Assembly (NCBI GenBank): GCA_023627715.1
Contig: JAMAHW010000069.1
Coordinates: 1-64,000 of the forward strand
Direction: 5' to 3'
DNA length: 64,000 bases
DNA from: Periconia sp. R9002
Taxonomy: Eukaryota; Ascomycota; Dothideomycetes; Pleosporales; Periconiaceae
This document shows positions 20,934-32,237 of the stretch, one piece after another. The position numbers and the translations under genes were made by a program. Numbering within the stretch: position 1 is the stretch's first letter; every line of letters starts with the position of its first letter. The notes under the pieces were generated by a model. That model searched no databases. It worked only from the letters and a program-made list of their open reading frames with translations, and was not told the origin of the DNA.

Positions 20934-22937
20934 ATGCCGCCCCGACACCGAAACGACGATGAAGAAGCACCTCCACAGATCTACCGCGATGACGAAAATT
21001 CCCATCCTTTGACCGTCACCGCCCCAGAACCCGATCCCGAGGCCCAAGACGACGACGTCGATGCCATCCTCATAGCAGGCTCCGAAGCCTCCGACGAAGA
21101 ACACTACTACCAGCATTCACATTACGTGCAGAAATACGTACCGGCGCGGTTGCGCCGAGCATGGAGGAAAACAGCCATATGGGTTAAAGGCCCTCAACCA
21201 CCGCGGCCGTGGAAGATACGGCCGCTCTTTCCAGACGTTCAGAAGGCCCCGCTTCGATTGTTAGAAAAATGCTTCCCGAAGCGCAAACACAAGATCGCTC
21301 TGTTGGTCGTTTTTTACTTTTGTTGGATACTCAGCTTCTCTTTGGTCTTGCATCGGTCGGCGTTTACTGCTGATATTCCAGGCCATGGTGCGCCAGTGCG
21401 CCTGAGGTGCACCGATCGCTTGTGGTGCGTACATTACTTGGACAACGAGCTTGCGAAGAGCTCTGCGAGGACTGGTTATTGACATATTCTTAGGTCAGAA
21501 AGGAACGGGTGCGGTCTAGATGGCGACCTCTGTCGACCCTTTGCGAATAGAACCATGGCTTTTCGCTGTCCCGCAAACTGCAAACGAGTGCAGTTGTTGA
21601 ATCCACATGCTGTGGGAGATCAAGTCCTAAATTATAGGCCGCTGGTAATCGGCGGGCCCACGGACGAACAACACCCCATTGAGAGCTCTTATTATCGAGG
21701 AGACTCGTTCGTCTGCAGTGCCGCCATCCACGCTGGCTTCATAAACGATGCCAGCGGTGGGTGCGGTGCCCTCTCTCTGTTGGGAGAGAAGTCGGACTAC
21801 CCCAGCGTGAAGCGCAACCGTATCACTAGTATTGGCTTTGATTCCTACTTCCCCAAGTCCTTCTCATTCCTTAGCGGCACAGCAACCCAATGTCGTGACC
21901 TTCGATGGCCACTGCTTGGAGTATCCCTCACGTTCACCATCCTATTATCCTTATTTACCTCATCGCCAGCCGTATTTTTCCCTTCCATATTTCTAGGCAT
22001 ATTCTTTCATGTAGCGCTTGCATCCGACCCTCCCAATCTAACCGACTACTATTCCATCATCAGCATTGCCCTCGGGCGATTCCTCCCAGCCAGCTTCTGC
22101 ATGTTCGCCATCTATAAATTCTTTGTGCGCCGCACACTAGACGGGCTCGAAGCCCAGATCGAAAAGACGATCCTCTGGCTCGGCGGATGCTGGGTCGGAG
22201 CCTTGAACAATTACACCTTCGACAAAATCCCCATCGAGCGCCTCACCCCTCACGACATCCAGAACCAACCGGGTGCCATCCCAGCCCTCATCATCATCGT
22301 TCTAATCCTATTCGTTATCGCCATCGGCCAAGCATGGTGTCTCCGCGTTGAGGGCCGTCTCCCGCGGTACCTCGCCCTATACGGCATCTACATCCTTGTC
22401 ATCCTCGCGCTCGTCGCGATCCCCAAAATGAACGTCCGCATCCACCACTACATCCTAGGCCTCCTCCTGGTCGCCGGCACCTCCATGCAAACGCGCCCGT
22501 CGCTCCTGTTCCAGGGCATCCTCATCGGCCTCTTCATCAACGGCATCGCCCGTTGGGGCTTCGACAGCATCCTCCAGACCCCCGCCGAACTCCGCGGCGA
22601 TGCACCCGTCGGCACCCTCCTCCCCATCATCACAGCCCCCATCATCCACAACAACTTCCACATCCCCCGCCTGGCGCCGAACATCACGTTCGAATGGCAC
22701 ACGCCGTTCCCGAAAGACTACGACGGTATTAGTGTGCTCGTCAACGACGTCGAGCGCTTCCGCTCGTACGCCGAAGCGGGCGGTGTTAAGCCTTTCACGT
22801 GGGTCAAGGCTGGTGGGGACGAGGTGAGGGAGTACTTCCGGTTTGCGTATCTGAGGGGAGGTGGGAGGGGGGATTATACGAAGGCGGGGGTTTGGGATGG
22901 GGAAGGGTGGACGAGGATGGAGGAGGGGCCTTCGTAG
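20934..22937 (+). CDS. LCCL-domain multi-pass membrane protein
   Basis: Two exons (20934-21424, 21494-22937) give 644 aa; the 69-base intron (donor GTGCGT) joins in phase 2 to restore LWSERNGCGLDGDLCRPF. The first 110 residues are acidic and cytosolic. TM1 is at about 122-140 (IALLVVFYFCWILSFSLVL). The LCCL domain follows at about 165-290: FRCPANC, YRPLVIGG, YRGDSFVCSAAIHAGFI and GGCGALSLLGE, with the paired cysteines of the family. Then come about eight hydrophobic segments, for example GAIPALIIIVLILFVIAIG and YLALYGIYILVILALVAIP, and a luminal or cytosolic tail with WHTPFPKDYDGISVLVNDVE. Fungal LCCL membrane proteins form a conserved but uncharacterised family. The start at 20934 was chosen because the family begins there and sequence upstream is not protein-like. 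Confidence 0.88.
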
Positions 22938-23103
22938 GGTTCACCTACCCCTTGGAGTAGAGGGATCTGTAGGAAGATATGAATGTCTATCTTTACCTTA
23001 TCTTACCTTGGTGATTTACGTTTTTGAAAACCTAGTGGGGGATATCTCGGACTGTGAAGACGAGGAATCTGCTTTTCCTTCTCTGTACGATGTTTTCCCC
23101 GGT

Positions 23104-23137
23104 TTGTTGTTGCTGCTGCTGCTGCTGTTGCTGTTGT
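23104..23137 (+). repeat. TTG/CTG trinucleotide microsatellite
   Basis: About eleven TTG, CTG and related triplets in tandem, downstream of the LCCL gene and probably in or just past its 3' UTR. It is not in an open gene. Confidence 0.8.
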
Positions 23138-23253
23138 ATTTATTTTACGTCTTTCGAAGGGACGGTGAATGGATACAACTACAATAACCACTATAACAAG
23201 AACAACAAGGCAGAGTCGGTAGAGTAGATTGCAGGCATCCAAAATACACACAA

Positions 23254-23286
23254 AAGAAAATAGAAATAGAAATAGAAATAGAAATA
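23254..23286 (+). repeat. AGAAAT hexanucleotide microsatellite
   Basis: About five tandem copies of AGAAAT/GAAATA. The run is intergenic and has no coding sense. Confidence 0.8.
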
Positions 23287-26200
23287 TATGATTTGAATCA
23301 AACGCTGAGATGGTGTTACGGAGGATGAGTGAGTGTTTCGTTTCTTTTTTTGAGGGGGAGGGGGGTTTCAGGCAACCCAACCCACCGGTTTATTTAAGAC
23401 CAACCCCATTTTCTGTTTACTTCAAACTTACGAGTCGGGATTTCAACTGTATAGGTGTGTACGTGTGAATGCTACTTACTTACCGGGATAAGTATTTGGA
23501 TGGACGGCTTGTGTATATGTGAGACATGTTGAAGAGAGTCTCCGGACTAGACTAGACTAGACGTATATGTATACCTCTGTACGTACTAAGGTAGTCAAAG
23601 TACATATGTAGATAATTTGGGAGCGAAGGAGCGAGTGAGTGAGGGATCTCCGATTCTATGGGTCTTGGGGTGGTGTAGGGTGGTGTGAGGCAGAGTGTGT
23701 AGGATGGATAGAGGGATGGAGGTTTGCGTTAATGTGATACGATGGAATGGAATGGAATGGGGGGAATGCGATGTGAAACGGGGATAATCTCCTCTCCACT
23801 TCCCCCCCAGAGAGGGGGAAGAGGGGGAAGAGGGGGATCTGGGTATGTCACTTTTTTTTTTTGGTTTGGTCTTTGCGCTGATGGTTGGACTGGATGAGTG
23901 AGTGTAAAGTAGGTTTGTAGTTGATTTTTTTTGGTGTGGTGGTGGGAGTGTTCAAATGTTGTTAAGGGGGTTCTACATCCTAGGTATGTCAATAATGATG
24001 AAGAGAGAAAAAGTTAGGAAAGAAGGAAAAAAAGGCAAGGACGTCATATGAGACTGATTGATTGTGATAGTCGTAGGTGACTATGTGCGAGTGTTTGAAA
24101 AGTTAGGTTGGGTCGTAGTGTGGTGTTTGTTGTTAGGTAGCCGTTTATTGCTGTTGTAGCGCTTGTACGTCATTCTCACACATGCGTATAGTGATGGCTG
24201 TTAGCATTATGTACCTATTGATGCTTGGTTTGTGGCGATGGTGGAGGGAGGTAGATGATGAATGTATTGTGATGTGTGTTTTGTGTGCTATGTATGGAGT
24301 AGGGGATACGCTAGAGCGCGGTAAGTGGAGTTGGGTGGAGCCGGAGTGGAGTGGGTGTATGACTAGGTAGGTGGGTATAGGGAAAGGGAGGTTGGGCTGT
24401 GAGTTTAGGTAATGGGTTGTTTAGGAGGCGAAGGCGTAAATTGTGGAAAGGAAGAAGCAAAGAGGGTGGTGAGCGGTATTTGCAAGTGTTTCAACATTGA
24501 ATGTTTGCTGGATTGGGGAATAGGACGCATGTACCTAAGTAGGGATAGAGGATGGATGGATTGTATCGTGCGAAATGCCATCACCGGACAAAGAAGAAAA
24601 AAAGAATGAATCCGATGGATGTTATTACCGGGAAGCCAGAGAAATAGGAAAGAAAAGTGCACAACATGGAGTGAAAGGGAGAGGAAAGAGGTAAGCAGCC
24701 GAGATATTGACGGAGATGTGCCCCTGTCGGGCCGGCCTTCGGAAATGCAGCGATTGGCCCATGGCCACCTCACCACCTGCATCGCTAACCGCCGCTCACT
24801 ACTTTCACTAAACCTCCATCCCTTCCCTTGTCAATTCTTCTGTAACATGTCTATCCCTTGCTGCCCACGCCCTTCCTCTGTACCACTCGCCATGTCAGCA
24901 GAAGCTGAAGAGTAGTAGCTACACCAATACGCTTCTTACCTCAGCAGGGCTTCTCTAGCTCATCTTGTGTATTTCAGCAGCAGTCGACGGCGACGAATGA
25001 TTGGACTTCCTCGGATCTCGCTGCGAGATTGCAAGCGGCGAGGGTGAGGCTGGGCGCCTACTTGGTAATGCCCATAGGTACTCGCGGACACGAGGCTGTG
25101 CTCTCTTCAGTCGGGAGTCCAACTAACTACCTTCCCCCCCGCCCGCTATTCTAAGATTGTTCGTTTTTGAACGAGCAGGTACTTTTTGCGGGATGGTATG
25201 GTCAGAAAGAACTGCTAGAGTTTCGCGCGAAGAGGCTGAACAGGTTAAAAATACCCGACGACGACTCGGCGGCAACGCAGTGTGATTGGATTCTACGCCG
25301 CACTCTCGCTGAGGCTGGGCTAGGCTGGGCGGGGCGGACTCGGAGAGTATGCGCCCGCGTGGTAAAGTTCTCGAAACCTTCATTTCTCGACGCGCCGCAG
25401 AGGTACAACGAATGTACACGGTGCAAGAATGCCGACGACGACCTGCATTCCACTTCCAACAGGCTATGACGATATCTGTCCGAGAGATCTGTCACCAGCC
25501 GCGGGCGCGCACGAGTCTAGTTACGGCACTCTGTACGATCTCCCCTAATTTCATCGTGCTGCGGAAGATGCGCCGGCCTATAGAAGGCCCGCTTCTCAAT
25601 GCCATTCGCCGCTCCTTACTCGTTACTAGGTCGGTGATGGCGCCAAGCTTCGACGATGGGTATTCTGGGACCATAGGAGATTGCGATCAAAGGCGCACGT
25701 CCAACGCCTACCCACTGTGGGTAGCCCCGGGGATCCTGTGATTGTCCACTGATGTTCACGGCTCGGGGCTCACCTGCTATTCTTTTGTCTGATAATTCTC
25801 TCAAAACGGCGGGAATTGGACATTGGATGGATCGGTATTTCGAAAATCTGCCCTCGTGGTCGCTCGTTCGTGCGGCGCAATTTCGCATGGGGATATGCCT
25901 GAATGCCTGCGTCAATGCATGACAACCCTCATCGCGTGGTGCATCATTTACAGTAGCCTACCGTGAACCACTGCGCGGGGGGCAGCGTCTCGTCGCGGTG
26001 ATGCTGCGCAAGGCTGCAATATCACCAATAATAATAATAATACTTTATCGACTGTGAGAAAAAGAGTATTAGCATCCGCAGTGCTAAAAGATCCCTTACC
26101 ACGGTTTCTGTTTCATCACCTCTCTCTGCGCTCTGCTACTGGCTGCTCGTTGGTGATCCCTGATCATCCACCACTTCACTCCATGGACAGGGAGCCCTTG

Positions 26201-26649
26201 GCCCCCGGCCCCGTTCAGTTTCACCATGCTAATAAACAGATCGTTCCTTCAGTACCCCTGTGTCCGAAACCACTTCGGACTTGGGGTTGGCTCGCAACTT
26301 TAACTGACCCTAAGCCTACATTATCACTCCCCGCCCCCTCTCCTTCTCACGCTCCCTTTCTACCTGTTTCGATGCTCTTGCGCTGAATTGTCATTCTTTT
26401 GGTTACTCACCCACCTTACATTCGTTTTCATCTTGCAACGTCGAAGCTCAGAGGGCTAAGACATCACATTCCTTTTTTCGTGTATACACCTGCTGCCATT
26501 CTGCGTTAGAAAGAGAAGGATACAGTGCTAGCAACTGTCCCGACCAGCATCATCCATTCGATACCCCCAAAAAAGCATCACTACCTTTCGCGACCGACGG
26601 ACACGACCGACATACTCCCACCTGATCATATACGGACCGATACCACAAC

Positions 26650-28557
26650 ATGAAGAGTTTCACCACCCTCACAGCGGCCTCTGCCCTCCTCGCGGGCTCC
26701 GCCGATGCCTTCTGGCGCATGGAATGTACTTCCCGTACCGGTTTCTCTCGTCTGGACCCCATTGTCAACCCGGGCGAAATCTCCAGCCACGCCCACGCGA
26801 TCCATGGAGGAAACAGTACGTTGGTTTTTGCTTCTTTTCCCTGCATGACTATGTATAGTGCATGCATGTGTCCTTGAATCTTCGAGGGTCCACCATTTTA
26901 GCGCATTCTTATTTTGGGTTCCTCTACAGTTTCACCATATCAGACATGACAAGTGACACGAAGACTAACCTGACTTGACAGACTTTGGTATGAACACCAA
27001 GTATGAGGACTTGAGGAAGTCCAAGTGCACGTCGTGCTTGGCCAAGGACGACAAGTCGGCCTACTGGTAAGCGGCACTTCACATGGAGCAAGCCAACGCA
27101 TCTAACCAGCCTCCAGGACGCCCGGTCTGATGTTCCAGCACAAGAACGGCACCACCCAGATCGTTCCTCAAATTGGTGGTATGCTCGCATACTACCTGCT
27201 CCAGGCTAACGATGGTGAGAAAATTGAGGCTTTCCCGGATGGCTTCCAGATGGTCGCTGGTGACAACCGCCTGCGTAACTTCACCGGTGCTGTCCCAGAC
27301 CCTGAGAAGTCGCTCTGGAAAGCCGAGGACAAGACCCAGCATGCTCTGGCCCAGAAGGCCATTGGCATGAACTGCCTCAACTACAACAAAACACCCGAGC
27401 CATCCATGTACCGCCACTTCCTCCCTGATAAGGCGTACCTCGATGCCAACTGCGCCAACGGCGTTCGTGCTGAGATCTGTATGTCACATGACCCCCTGAA
27501 ATGAGATGGATGTGTTCTTTTCTAACATATCTACCCAGTCTTCCCGTCTTGCTGGAACGGAAAGTTGGACTCGGACAACCACAAGGACCACGTCGCCTAC
27601 CCCGACCTCGTCAACACCGGTAAATGCCCTAAGGGCTTCGAAAAGCGCATCCCCTCGCTCTTCTACGAGACCATCTGGAACACCAACGCCTTCAAGGGCG
27701 TCGACGGAACCTTTGTCTTCGCTAACGGCGACCCGACCGGTTACGGCTACCACGGCGATTTCATGAACGGCTGGAGCCAGGACATCCTCAAGAGCGCCAT
27801 CCAGAAGTGCACCAACCCGTCCGGCCGCCTCACCGATTGCCCTGTCTTCGAGCTCCAGTCGCAGGCCGATGCCGCCAAGTGCACGTACGAGGACCCCAAG
27901 GAGCTCAAGAATGACCAGTGCACGGGTCCCGCAAAGGGTATCTGCGGCAACGTCGAGATCCAGTACGGTCCCAAGTACGCCTCCTCCTTGGTTCCTGGCA
28001 AGCCCGAAACCCCCACCGCCAAACCCACCACCGCATCCCCGACGCAATCCCAGGTCCCGACCCTCTCCCACACGGATGCAAAGACGCAAACCACTAACCC
28101 CATCACCGTCGCCTCGGTCAAATCCACCGACAAGCCCGCAGCACCCACCGAGAAGCCCGCCGCACCCTCCTCCGACAAGCCCGCTCCTCCTCCCGCCCCG
28201 TCCAGCAAGCCCTCATCCTCCTACAACGCTATCAAGCCCGCCACCCCATCCTCTGCCAAGCCCGCCGACGCCAACGCCGACATCAAGAAGGAAGATGCCA
28301 CACCTATCGTCGCCGCCCCTGAGCCCACCAAGGCCCCCGCCGCCGTCCCCGCTCAGGAGCCCAAGGGCAAGGTCGTCGGCACCTCGACCTACACCAGCGC
28401 CGGCGCCATCTACCACGTCGTCTTGGAGGAGGTCGAGATCACCGTCACGGCTCCCGCCCCCGCTGCCGCCTCGCCCAAGGCGCGCGCCCGCCGTCACGCT
28501 CATGCTCACATGCACCACAAGAGGGACCGCGAGCACGGCTTGCTCCGCCAGCACTAG
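26650..28557 (+). CDS. Secreted DUF1996-domain protein with Pro/Ala-rich and His-rich tail
   Basis: Four exons (26650-26815, 26982-27066, 27117-27478, 27539-28557) give 543 aa; introns are 166, 50 and 60 bases and all junctions keep frame. A signal peptide (MKSFTTLTAASALLAGSADA) leads into the DUF1996 domain at about 21-345. Marks are FWRMECTSRTGFSRLDPIVNP, SSHAHAIHGGNNFGM, DDKSAYWTPGLMF, FPSCWNGKLDSDNHKDHVAYP and ANGDPTGYGYHGDFMNGW. The domain has many paired Cys and His residues and is widespread in fungi, often beside WSC domains, with no agreed function. After it comes a linker of about 130 residues rich in Pro, Ala, Lys, Thr and Ser, then a basic His-rich end (RRHAHAHMHHKRDREHG). No GPI signal is seen at the C-terminus. 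Codon use is strongly C-ending, suggesting good expression. Confidence 0.92.
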
Positions 28558-28849
28558 ACGACTACTGCCGAGTAGAAGCTTCATTAGTATAGCGTGTGTA
28601 GTAGATGTATGGATGTGTATGCTCTTTTCTTTCTCTCTATCGTTGGATGTGTGCTTGTTTCTTCGTGATTGTTTTCATGCGGCGATACCCTCATGGGAAG
28701 GGGATAAACGGTTCGGTTCGGTAGATATCTGTAGAGTAGGGTTACGTTGTGTTGTTCCGTTTTTCAGTTCGTTTTTTTCCGTATATAAATTTTATGCAAA
28801 ATTTCAAAATATTTTTTTTGCCGCTGGCGTGTATGTGTGGCTACCTACA

Positions 28850-28880
28850 TGTGTGTGTGTGTGTGCGTGTGTGTGTGTGT
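28850..28880 (+). repeat. GT dinucleotide microsatellite
   Basis: About fifteen GT/TG units with one CGTG interruption, about 300 bases after the DUF1996 stop. It is intergenic. Confidence 0.85.
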
Positions 28881-30158
28881 GAAATATGTATTAGCTATGC
28901 AGGTATACTACACCCATAGGTGGGGAAAGGGAAGGGTGGGGGAGGAATGGTTCGTGTACATGGAGAGGTTTCAAATCGTTGTTGTTGAGAGTGCAGTGCA
29001 GTGCAGTGCAATAATATATAATATCTGATTTCATTAGTCTTTTTAAAGCAATGAACAATATACTGTACGAGAGTCTCTTCCGGCGATGTTAATATATATC
29101 CTAAAATTCTTGAGATGAGATGAGTGGAGGACGTAGGAGGGGGGGAAGGGGGAAGGGGGAAGGGAAGGAAGTGGTGTATGTGTGTACGTGTAGGTAGGTA
29201 GTGTACCGTAGAGTGAATACCAGGGGAGACGATGATGGTGGGTGGGGAAGGGGGAGGTATGGGATGGGGTTCGTGGGGTAAGGTAAGGGATGAGTGAGTG
29301 ATGAGGGAGTGTGTATGTTGTGGGGTTGAAGGTGGTGGAGGGCAAATGGGATAGGTCCAGGGTGGGGTTGGTAGGTTGGTAGGTTGGTATTGTGTGGTGA
29401 GGTGTGCGTTCCTTGGGTATGATATTGAGAGGGGCGAGGAGGGGGAGGATGGCGAGAGGGAGGTGAGGTATCGCCGTACGTTCATCGTGTTTTTTTTTGT
29501 ATCAGAGTGAGAAGGTTTGGGAGCGGGTGTGTGTATCGAAGATATATACATGTGATGTTAGCGACGATGAATGGGTGAGTTATAGGTTTCTTCGAGATTT
29601 TCAGCTGCAATGGGTTGATGAAGGGGATCACCAACGACGCCCCGAAACTACCACACGCATACGCCCTTCTCGTACAATGCTGTTTGCGGCTCAGTGTGTC
29701 TCATGATCTGCATCAACAACTCGGCGTCTCACACCAGCAGAGATGTATTTTTGTCGACTCTGCCACATTTCCCCGTTCCGTTCCCATCAGCAGTTTTTCG
29801 ACGAATCCTGCTATCGGTTGACTCCGCCTAACCAACCCCCTCAAACGGAGCATTCGCAGACTACCTATTCAAGTATTGGATAATTCACTGTCTCCTATTC
29901 GTTTCAAACCAACCAACAAACAAACAACAACCGTCGCACAAAAGGTACCCACGCCGCCCTCACCTCACCTCGCCATTCATTCTCCAACACAGCCCATCTC
30001 ACATTCCTCAATCTCAAAATCTCTCCGATGTTTGCCTACTCCTCGTAAATCGTACTCAATTCAGCACAGCACAGTAGTACAGTAAACGAGCGAGAGAAAG
30101 AAAGGCCAGTGCACACACACAGACTGCATGAAAGAAAGTTTAATACCTAAGTAAGCGC

Positions 30159-30175
30159 GTTTAATACTATTAAAC
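30159..30175. repeat. Perfect inverted repeat, 8-bp arms
   Basis: GTTTAATA and TATTAAAC flank a single C. The arms are exact reverse complements. It sits alone in a gene-free region and could be a dimeric factor site or chance. Confidence 0.5.
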
Positions 30176-32237
30176 CACCGATAAAGCAAGTGTGCGACCC
30201 TATTTTCTTACAGGCTGCTGCTCGTATTACGGGCGTGAATGTACAAATGTCCGGAGCGGCGGAGTCCGGGTTATGTTATGGAAAAAAAGCTTGTTTGCAG
30301 TTAGTTGGGAGGAGGAACCGTTGGACTAACTAGGATGGGTACTCGGGACTGGTGCTGGTGGTCGGGGGAAGTAAGTACAAAAGAGAGAGGGTGTGTTATA
30401 CGTTACGTTTGGTTTGGTTTATAGTGTGATGAGACTGCATCGTACCCAGTGTTCGGTTGTGCGTGGAATGGGGTGAGGTACATATGTAGGATGTTCGTTC
30501 CCCGAATGTGAACTACGACGACGATGATGAACGGATCCCGCCTGGAATACTAGATGAAATGGAATCAATGGATTCTGTGATCTGTGGTAACTACCGAGAT
30601 CCCACGTCATCATCCTCTCTATGCGCTGCAGCGATCGATGTTTTTTAATCAACAACATCACCTCACTACGCCGTGTTGATAGAGTTTGGCCCCCAAGGGA
30701 GAAAGAAGGGGCCATCGGACTTCAGCTCTCATTCTCTTTCGAGCGCTGCGTACGAAGCGTTGCCCACAACAGTACGTAGTTCGATTAGTGAAAATGATGC
30801 ATCAGCGCTTGCTGATGGGTTTTGAATCTTGATGCTTCTAGGCAGAAGAGCGAGAGGTTGTTCGTTCCCCGCTTTTTCTACGAGGCAAAGTCCGGCACGC
30901 CCCCAAGTGCGTTCGGCAACTACGGCAGGTGTAGTAGATGATGGGAGTGAGACCATCCCTTCCATTTCGCGTTTCTACTTGAATGAGCGTGATTTGTACT
31001 GCGGGTACATGCAGATTCGTGTTGGCGCTGGGGCAGGTCAGCTAAATGGGGTAGCGTTTCGGGTGGAGAGGGCGATAGACTTGACCCCATCAACTTCGTT
31101 TCAAGTGTTCGTCTTACTTGCCTCTAACAACCCTTCTCGCAAAGACAAGAACAGCATCAAAGGGGGGAGCCAAAAACAGATCGTGACGCCATCTACCCAT
31201 ATCCACACACCCACAACACGAGAGAGCGCACATGCAGCTCTTTATCGAAACAAATATTCAGATATTGCCCTGATCCATACCCTATACGCGAGCCAGCCAT
31301 GCACATCAGCAAGTAACGCCAAAAATGCACAGCCATTTATAATATCAGCCGCGACAAGGGTTAGTATGCGTCTGAGCACACTTGGCCTGGCTTAATCAGG
31401 ACCGCATTACGCCAGTTCCGTCCTTTTACCCAGGAGCTCGGTCGAATCAGCGCGCACACACCCAAGCAAAGAGTCTAGAAGACGGGCGCCACATGGCTTG
31501 CTTCCGAAACAGGGCTGGATGACTTGAGCAGCGAAGCGAGTCGAATCGAACAAACAGGCTCAAGCGCTTGTCCCTTTGCCTGCAGGCAATCAGACCAGAC
31601 GAGCTGTGGGTTGGATGATGAACGGGGCGTAAGAGGGTTGGATCCATATGCGCGCCCGCGCAGCTCGCATGGAGTGGACATGGCAGAGCCCATGGACCTA
31701 GACGTTAAAACTACCTGCTCCCTCTTCCTCCCCCGCGGAACGCCTTGAAGATCCGTTTTTCGCTACGGGTTGGAACGCTCGTTTGGTGGTTTGTTCATCC
31801 TTTCCTTCTTTTGATATTCTTTTTTTCTTCTCGTTCGGCTCGTTGCACATCACCTAGATAGGAGGCTTCGTTTCTTTTTCGGTAGGCTCTTTTTGGTTTG
31901 GGGTTAGTCCTGGGAAGCTGAAGAGTAGGGAAAAAGAAAGACTTTTTAATCGTGGCATCGACTGTGTTCAAGGACATTCGGACAAGTATCGGAAAAAAGC
32001 TAGAGTATAGTGGTTCGAGGAAGAGAAAACTTGGGAACAAAAACGACAACCTTGGACACGATATTTCCTATCTAGCAAATCCCCCTCCTCGTCGCCATCC
32101 CGGATCTGGAATCCACATTCGCTTGAGCAGCGTGGCTGGCAAATCGACATTAAACAAATACGATCCTACGACCCGTGTTCACATGCCCCTCATTCGACGT
32201 CCAGCTCGACGACGTTCCACGAAAACACACACTTCTC

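Larger units (their letters stand above)
22938..26649. other. 3.7-kb gene-free region with microsatellites
   Basis: The first half (about 23460-24460) is markedly GT-rich on the plus strand. Simple repeats include a TTG/CTG triplet run at about 23104-23137, AGAAAT hexamers at about 23254-23286, GGAAT repeats near 23741-23758 and AAT near 26028-26042. A plus-strand open frame at 25167-25469 reads somewhat like protein (KELLEFRAKRLNRLKIPDDD) and follows a possible acceptor CAG at 25179-25181, but I recognise no family and cannot build a full gene. The last 250 bases are CT/CA-rich and should be the DUF1996 promoter and leader. Confidence 0.4.
28558..32237. other. 3.7-kb gene-free region with low-complexity tracts
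   Basis: The left part (28840-29500) holds a GT/TG dinucleotide run at about 28850-28880, GTGCA repeats at about 28992-29010 and G/A-rich tracts at about 29129-29168. A perfect inverted repeat lies at 30159-30175. The longest open frame, 188 codons on the plus strand at 30829-31395, shows no family pattern and lies far from any promoter-like sequence. The stretch before 32238 should carry the peptidase promoter. No gene can be supported. Confidence 0.4.

Noticed and set aside
27747..28584. Long minus-strand frames opposite the DUF1996 gene
   Set aside because: They mirror the strongly C-ending codon use of the real gene and have repetitive Gly/Val text.
30829..31395. A 188-codon plus-strand frame as a gene
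   Set aside because: No family pattern, no neighbouring exon and no clear promoter; length is within chance for this composition.
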